Positions 7,184 through 10,776 of a stretch of DNA of 10,776 nucleotides are shown piece by piece. Within the stretch, counting starts at the first letter, position 1; the number at the start of each line of letters is the position of its first letter. Position numbers and translations under genes: made by a program. The stretch lies in contig JAFVHC010000183.1 in assembly GCA_017474705.1 (NCBI GenBank), positions 1 to 10,776 of the forward strand, in the 5' to 3' direction. The stretch comes from Bacillota bacterium (lineage in GTDB: Bacteria; Bacillota; Clostridia; Lachnospirales; Bianqueaceae). Under the pieces are notes generated by a model. That model was not told the DNA's origin. It made no database searches and saw only the letters and a program-made list of their open reading frames with translations.

Positions 7184-7392
7184 TCCGCTTCCTCCGCTGC
7201 GGCTTCCGGCTCCAGACCTTCGGTAACGGAGAAGAACAGCTCTTCCAGGGTCTGACCGGAACCGTCCAGCTCTTCACGGGTGATGTTGGCCTTCAGGATG
7301 CCATTCTGCAGGATGAGCGTGCGGTCCCACAGCATATCGATGCTGTCGATGATATGGGTGCTGACCAGCAGTGTACGGCCTTCCGCGCGCAT
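7180..7392 (-). CDS. ABC ATPase, C-terminal fragment with H-loop
   Basis: Seventy residues beginning at an internal ATG (7390-7392). They contain STHIIDS (H-loop) and the usual C-terminal segment of an exporter ATPase, ending in an acidic Glu/Ala tail. No ribosome-binding site of note precedes the ATG, so this is best read as the second half of the interrupted ATPase. Confidence 0.6.
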   Translation of the reverse strand: MRAEGRTLLVSTHIIDSIDMLWDRTLILQNGILKANITREELDGSGQTLEELFFSVTEGLEPEAAAEEAE

Positions 7393-7907
7393 TCTTCAAA
7401 CAGATCCTTGACCTGTTTGATGGCATGCGGATCCAGACCGATCATGGGCTCGTCCATGAGAAGGATCTGCGGCTGGGGCAGAAGACCCAGGCAGATGTTA
7501 AGCTTCTGCTGCATACCTTTGGACAGCTCATCACCGAACTTCTTTTTCTTGTCGGCAAGCTCGAACCGTTCCAGCAGCGCCTCCGCCCGCTCTTTATAAT
7601 TTGTGAGACGGTAAGCGCGGGCCAGGAATTCCAGATGCTCGGAGACCGTCAGATTGGGGTATAGAGCCGGGATCTCTGGAATGTAGCCCACCAGACGGCG
7701 GGCTTCTGAAGATTTATTCGGATACCCGTCGACAGTGATCTCACCCTGATAGCGCAGAAAGCCGATGATGGACTTGATGAGCGTGCTCTTGCCGGCGCCG
7801 TTCGGCCCCAGCAGCACCGTAACGGTGCCTGGCGGCAGTTCAAAGCTGATATCATTGCAGGCAAGGACTTTGCCGTATTGTTTGGTGACGTGTGAGACCT
7901 GCAGCAT
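7293..7907 (-). CDS. ABC ATPase, N-terminal fragment with Walker A, signature and Walker B
   Basis: This is the literal product of the first frame, about 204 residues. It carries both nucleotide-binding motifs and the signature but ends in about 30 residues of out-of-frame sequence (KAVHCWSAP onward). Without the H-loop it should not hydrolyse ATP productively. Confidence 0.65.
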   Translation of the reverse strand: MLQVSHVTKQYGKVLACNDISFELPPGTVTVLLGPNGAGKSTLIKSIIGFLRYQGEITVDGYPNKSSEARRLVGYIPEIPALYPNLTVSEHLEFLARAYRLTNYKERAEALLERFELADKKKKFGDELSKGMQQKLNICLGLLPQPQILLMDEPMIGLDPHAIKQVKDLFEECARKAVHCWSAPISSTASICCGTARSSCRMAS

Positions 7908-7915
7908 GGTCATGT

Positions 7916-7921
7916 ACCTCC
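7916..7921 (-). promoter_or_regulatory. Ribosome-binding site that decides the ABC ATPase start
   Basis: GGAGGT on the minus strand is 2 bases before the ATG at 7913 (too close) and 8 bases before the ATG at 7907 (ideal). The protein therefore most likely begins MLQVSHV rather than MTMLQVS. Confidence 0.7.
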
Positions 7922-7938
7922 GTATACGTAATAGTTTG

Positions 7939-7967
7939 ATTATACTCCGATCATGAGAAAAATGCAA
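7939..7967 (-). promoter_or_regulatory. Promoter of the ABC ATPase-permease/protease operon
   Basis: On the minus strand a perfect TATAAT (7939-7944) lies 17 bases from TTGCAT (7962-7967), a partial -35 match. Transcription would begin near 7932, just upstream of the ribosome-binding site at 7916-7921. The -35 is 11 bases from the LexA box at 7979-7990, so the SOS repressor might also affect this promoter. Confidence 0.65.
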
Positions 7968-7977
7968 GGCAAAAACA

Positions 7978-7991
7978 GGAACAGATGTTCG
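7978..7991. promoter_or_regulatory. LexA/DinR (SOS) box
   Basis: GGAACAGATGTTCG contains a perfect GAAC-N4-GTTC dyad and differs from the Bacillus consensus CGAACRNRYGTTYC only at the two outermost bases. It lies 10 bases upstream of the -35 box of the Y-family polymerase gene, a known class of SOS target. LexA repression relieved by DNA damage is the natural reading. Confidence 0.85.
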
Positions 7992-8001
7992 CATTTTATC
8001 A

Positions 8002-8030
8002 TTGACCCGGAACCAAAATTCAGGTATAAT
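8002..8030 (+). promoter_or_regulatory. Promoter of the Y-family polymerase operon
   Basis: TTGACC (8002-8007) and a perfect TATAAT (8025-8030) are separated by 17 bases, giving a near-consensus sigma-A-type promoter. Transcription would start near 8037, leaving a leader of about 26 bases with AAGGAG at 8049-8054. Confidence 0.85.
8010..8021. promoter_or_regulatory. Possible second, degenerate LexA box inside the promoter
   Basis: GAAC-CAAA-ATTC has seven of the eight dyad bases of GAAC-N4-GTTC. It sits in the spacer between the -35 and -10 boxes, 31 bases (about three helical turns) from the main box at 7979. The location is ideal for repression, but the core deviates from consensus, so this is tentative. 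Confidence 0.4.
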
Positions 8031-8062
8031 AGAAGCAGAATGATGTTTAAGGAGAACTGCAC

Positions 8063-9517
8063 ATGCGGTATTATGCTGCGATCGATCTCAAGTCCTTCTA
8101 CGCCTCGGTCGAATGCGTGGAACGAGGCCTGGATCCCATGTCGACCAACCTGGTAGTCGCTGATGAGAGCCGGACGGAAAAAACCATCTGTCTGGCTGTT
8201 TCACCGACGCTGAAAGCGCTGGGCATCAGCGGAAGAGCCAGACTGTTCGAGGTCGTCCAGCGGGTCCGGGAGATCAACCGGGAGCGGCAGAAGGCCGGGC
8301 AGGAAGAAGTCACCTACATCACAGCCGTGCCGCGCATGGCGTTGTATCTGGAATACAGCGCGCGCATCTATAATATCTACCTGCAGTACGTCGCACCGGA
8401 GGACATCCACGTTTATTCCGTCGATGAGGTGTTCATCGATCTGACACCATATCTGAAGACATATCACACCACGCCCATGATGCTCACAAAAAAACTGATC
8501 CGGGAAGTGTATACGGCCACGGGTATCACGGCAACAGGCGGCATCGGTACGAACCTGTATCTCTGCAAAGTGGCCATGGACATCATGGCCAAGCATGTGG
8601 AGCCGGATGAGGACGGCGTCCGTGTCGCGTTCCTTGATGAGGCACTGTACCGCAGACAGCTCTGGACCCATCAGCCGATCACGGATTTTTGGCGGGTCGG
8701 CGGCGGATATGCCCGCAGGCTGGAAGGCCTCGGGCTCTATACCATGGGGGATATCGCGCGCTGCTCCCTGGGCAAGGATTCCGACCATTATAATGAAGAA
8801 CTGCTGTATAAAACGTTTGGCATCAACGCAGAACTGCTGATCGACCATGCGTGGGGCTGGGAACCCTGTACCATGGAGGCGATCAAAGCCTACAAACCTG
8901 CCGTACACAGCCTGGAATCAGGACAAGTGCTCAAAGAACCGTATCCCGCGGAAAAGGCGCTCATCGTTCTCAAGGAAATGGCGGACATGCTCGCACTGGA
9001 TATGGTCGAGAAACAGGTGGTCTGCGAAAGCATAGGGATCTATATAGGTTTCGATAACAGCAATCTGACCGATCCGGAGATCCGCAAAGCTTACAAAGGT
9101 CCGATCAAAAACGATTATTATGGAAGAAAAGCACCGAAAAGCGTCCATGGGTCCGTTCGGTTCGACAGACCCACCGCCTCGTCGCGGAAGATCATGCAGG
9201 CGGTCTCCGACTTGTTCGGCCGCCTCGTGGATCCCATCCTGCTGGTGCGGCGTATGTCGATCGGCGCCGGCAATATCATGACAGAGAAAGAAGCGACGCA
9301 GCGGTTCGCAGCGGAGCAGCTGGATCTGTTCTCGGATCTTTCCTCGGAAGAAAAAAAGGATTCTCCTGAAGAAGAGGCAAAAGAAAAGAAACTGCAGGAA
9401 GCGCTTTTGTCCATCAAAGACCGATATGGACGCAACGCCGTGCTGCGGGGCATGAATTATCAGGAAGGAGCGACAGCTCGTGAACGAAATGAACAGATCG
9501 GCGGCCACAGGGCTTGA
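8063..9517 (+). CDS. Y-family translesion DNA polymerase (UmuC/DinB-like, Firmicutes type)
   Basis: This 484-residue error-prone polymerase copies past damaged bases. Catalytic residues are visible: Asp8 in the DLKSFYASVE block, with Tyr13 at the steric-gate position, and Asp121-Glu122 in YSVDEVFID. The palm continues with GGIGTNLYLCKVAMDIMAKH (159-178), followed by a helix-hairpin-helix-like part (about 206-232) and the little-finger domain (about 275-400). A textbook beta-clamp-binding motif, Gln419-Leu-Asp-Leu-Phe423, precedes an acidic/Lys-rich linker (429-443). The conserved tail (about 444-484, including ERNEQIGGH) is typical of Firmicutes UmuC/UvrX-like proteins and is absent from E. 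coli DinB. The length fits that group. ATG at 8063 has AAGGAG 8 bases upstream. A LexA box and a strong promoter precede it, so SOS induction is expected. It overlaps the next gene by 38 bases. Confidence 0.93.
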   Translation: MRYYAAIDLKSFYASVECVERGLDPMSTNLVVADESRTEKTICLAVSPTLKALGISGRARLFEVVQRVREINRERQKAGQEEVTYITAVPRMALYLEYSARIYNIYLQYVAPEDIHVYSVDEVFIDLTPYLKTYHTTPMMLTKKLIREVYTATGITATGGIGTNLYLCKVAMDIMAKHVEPDEDGVRVAFLDEALYRRQLWTHQPITDFWRVGGGYARRLEGLGLYTMGDIARCSLGKDSDHYNEELLYKTFGINAELLIDHAWGWEPCTMEAIKAYKPAVHSLESGQVLKEPYPAEKALIVLKEMADMLALDMVEKQVVCESIGIYIGFDNSNLTDPEIRKAYKGPIKNDYYGRKAPKSVHGSVRFDRPTASSRKIMQAVSDLFGRLVDPILLVRRMSIGAGNIMTEKEATQRFAAEQLDLFSDLSSEEKKDSPEEEAKEKKLQEALLSIKDRYGRNAVLRGMNYQEGATARERNEQIGGHRA

Positions 9518-9746
9518 CAGCCCATACGCGGACATCCTGGATGTACCGCGCCATCGTTCGGTCAGGCATGCACCGATGCCGCTGGAAGAGCGGGCGGCAC
9601 AGTTTTCACCGTTTGCCGCGCTGAGCGGCCATGGAAAGATCATCGAGGACACGCGGAACGAGGCACTTGAAAAGGTCGAGCATGAGATCATCCGCACATG
9701 GACCGAGGGCGATGAGCCCTGGCATAAGTATCAGGAGGAAGAATAA
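9480..9746 (+). CDS. Small conserved partner protein of the Y-family polymerase operon
   Basis: An 88-residue cytoplasmic protein with no signal peptide or membrane segment. Its centre carries a conserved-looking block: RHRSVRHAPM (24-33) followed by RAAQFSPFAALSG (38-50). I recognise this pattern from small uncharacterised proteins encoded next to UmuC-like polymerases in Bacillota. Its position is like that of YolD beside UvrX, but the sequence is not clearly YolD. The C-terminal half is charged and probably helical. The GTG start at 9480 lies inside the polymerase gene (38-base overlap) with AGGAG (9466-9470) 9 bases before it; ATG at 9489 is an alternative that shortens the protein by three residues. 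Overlap and context suggest coupled translation and a helper role for the polymerase (inference). Confidence 0.85.
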   Translation: MNEMNRSAATGLDSPYADILDVPRHRSVRHAPMPLEERAAQFSPFAALSGHGKIIEDTRNEALEKVEHEIIRTWTEGDEPWHKYQEEE

Positions 9747-9751
9747 CAGTC

Positions 9752-10723
9752 ATGGCTGAATTCATCGCAACGTTTCCCGCGGGCTTCGCCGATGTCGTGC
9801 AGGAGGAAATGGAGAAGGCGCTGTCGGACTGCAGGATCCTGCATATATACGAAACATTGGTGCATTTCCGTCATGGCGGTGGCATGGAGGCATTACGGCG
9901 GCTCACGTTTTTGAACAATATCTTTTTTGTTATGAAAGCCTGGCAGCAGCCGGGCAGTTTCGCTTCGATGGTAAAAGAAGCTTCGAACGGCGCAGTCCTG
10001 CCGCTGATCCGCAAAGGCACTTTTCGCGTACGTTTTTCGGAAGCGGGCCGCTTTGCGTCAGTCGACGCGGAGGTCATGAAGAAAGCAGAACAGCAGATCA
10101 GCAGCAAGACACAGCTTACGGTGGACCGGCTGACTCCGCGCTCAGAGGTCTGGTATATCCGCAGACAGGAAGGTGGCGGATATTATGCCCAGCGTTTGTG
10201 GCGGCGGCGTGTCACGGAAAAGGACCTGAAGCAGGGAGAACTGCGGCCGGAATTCGCTTTTCTGCTATGTCGCACCATCCCATTGGCAGAACAGGCAGCG
10301 GTCGGTGATCCTTTCGCGGGATCCGGTGCGATCCCCAGGCAGTTGAGCCGACTGGTGCAGACCGTGTATGCTTCTGATCTGGATCCGGAAAAGGTCTCCG
10401 ACATGACCGGAAGCCTTCCGACGAACGTACATGTACATGCGGCAGATGCTACGCATTTGACATATCTGGAGGATGATACGCTGGATGCTATCATCACGGA
10501 TCCACCCTGGGGCATCTATCGTGAAGATCCGGATCTGGATGAGCTGTATACTGCTTTCCTGAAAGAAGCCCGAAGAGTGATACGGCCGGAAGGGCGGTTG
10601 GTCCTGTTGACTGCACGAAAGCAGGAGGTGGAAGAGATCGCAGCGGCATCCGAATGGCAGATCGTACAGCGCATCGATACCCTCGTAAACGGGAAAAAAG
10701 CAGCAGTATTTGTATTGAAATGA
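9752..10723 (+). CDS. THUMP-domain class I SAM-dependent RNA methyltransferase
   Basis: This 323-residue protein belongs to the RlmL/TrmN/THUMPD-like group, which methylates the N2 amino group of guanosine in tRNA or rRNA; the target base here is unknown. The N-terminal region (about 1-145) fits a ferredoxin-like plus THUMP RNA-binding part, with FRVRF near 91-95 and YYAQRL near 144-149. The Rossmann domain follows: motif I GDPFAGSGAIP (185-195), acidic ASDLDP (207-212), Asp232 in DAT, and the catalytic DPPWGIY (250-256). Trp at the fourth position, as in THUMPD/Trm11-like enzymes, replaces the Tyr/Phe of NPPY-type enzymes. The end LVNGKKAAVFVL matches the group's last strand. ATG at 9752 is 5 bases after the previous stop, with AGGAGGA (9733-9739) 12 bases upstream, somewhat long. 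It is probably read through from the SOS-regulated promoter, although a housekeeping promoter elsewhere cannot be excluded. Confidence 0.9.
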   Translation: MAEFIATFPAGFADVVQEEMEKALSDCRILHIYETLVHFRHGGGMEALRRLTFLNNIFFVMKAWQQPGSFASMVKEASNGAVLPLIRKGTFRVRFSEAGRFASVDAEVMKKAEQQISSKTQLTVDRLTPRSEVWYIRRQEGGGYYAQRLWRRRVTEKDLKQGELRPEFAFLLCRTIPLAEQAAVGDPFAGSGAIPRQLSRLVQTVYASDLDPEKVSDMTGSLPTNVHVHAADATHLTYLEDDTLDAIITDPPWGIYREDPDLDELYTAFLKEARRVIRPEGRLVLLTARKQEVEEIAAASEWQIVQRIDTLVNGKKAAVFVLK

Positions 10724-10755
10724 TCCAACAATAAAGCAGTTCCAAGTAAAAAGCA

Positions 10756-10776
10756 ACTCTCCTGCAAGCAGGGAGT
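10756..10776 (+). terminator. Probable intrinsic terminator cut by the window edge
   Basis: ACTC-(T)-CCTGC pairs with GCAGG-GAGT (10756-10765 with 10768-10776, one bulged T). It starts 32 bases after the methyltransferase stop and no other gene intervenes. The expected T-run would lie just beyond the window, so the call rests on the hairpin and its position only. Confidence 0.55.

Larger units (their letters stand above)
7180..7907 (-). pseudogene. ABC transporter ATPase, interrupted by a frameshift after Walker B
   Basis: The ATPase of the adjacent exporter, about 242 residues if the frame is restored. In order: Walker A GPNGAGKST (34-42), signature LSKGMQQ (128-134), Walker B ILLMDEP (148-154) and GLDP (157-160). 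Near residue 175 the frame is lost: frame one continues as KAVHCWSAP and runs to a stop at 7293. The correct H-loop sequence GRTLLVSTHIIDS and the C-terminal helices lie in the next frame (7392-7180). The break is in or beside a GCGCGC run (7385-7390); adding one base or removing two repairs it. As written the product lacks the switch histidine. The start is placed at ATG 7907, because GGAGGT (7916-7921) is 8 bases from it but only 2 from the ATG at 7913. The stop overlaps the permease start (ATGA), which indicates coupled translation. A sequencing error is as likely as real inactivation. Confidence 0.85.

Noticed and set aside
8201..9697. Minus-strand open frames of 235 and 259 codons opposite the polymerase gene
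   Set aside because: They are antisense to conserved polymerase motifs and their translations show no family pattern.
1..10776. CRISPR array, transposon ends, tRNA or rRNA genes
   Set aside because: I saw no regularly spaced repeats, no transposase or integrase, and no cloverleaf or ribosomal RNA signatures in either strand.

Overview
The window looks like chromosomal DNA from a Gram-positive bacterium of the Bacillota (Clostridia or Erysipelotrichia seem most likely; this is inference). The evidence is a lipobox lipoprotein, strong AGGAGG-type ribosome-binding sites, a GAAC-N4-GTTC LexA/DinR operator of the Firmicutes type, and a Firmicutes-style UmuC/DinB-like polymerase followed by its usual small partner. 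GC content is somewhat above 50 % by eye. Coding density is high, no stretch over 300 bases lacks a gene, and I see no RNA genes, insertion sequences or CRISPR repeats.

Left part (1-4530). The tail of a plus-strand gene ends at 40 and faces a minus-strand cluster across a shared bidirectional terminator (57-90). In transcription order the cluster is: a promoter (4488-4516), a stand-alone E2/CAT-fold acyltransferase-like protein (4453-3557), an MBOAT membrane O-acyltransferase (3550-2143, broken by a one-base frameshift), an AlgX/DHHW-type SGNH acyltransferase (2126-684), and a lipoprotein with two similar domains (637-104). MBOAT plus AlgX/DltD-like partner is the known architecture for moving acyl groups across the membrane onto extracellular polymers. 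The E2-fold protein upstream and the lipoprotein downstream make this a candidate variant surface-acylation system.

Middle part (4532-7944). A minus-strand ABC exporter unit follows its own promoter. An ABC ATPase (7907-7180, also frameshifted) overlaps by ATGA an 883-residue membrane protein. That protein fuses a putative ABC-exporter permease to a C-terminal CPBP/CAAX-type intramembrane protease with all its motifs intact.

Right part (7962-10776). A divergent intergenic region holds back-to-back promoters and a near-consensus LexA box. The plus-strand operon encodes a Y-family translesion polymerase with a beta-clamp-binding motif, a small conserved partner protein overlapping its end, and a THUMP-type RNA methyltransferase. 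A hairpin, probably a terminator, reaches the window edge.

Two independent frameshifts (near 2795-2799 and 7381-7392) interrupt otherwise well-conserved genes. Either the assembly has indel errors or both genes are recently inactivated or recoded. This is the main caveat on the window.
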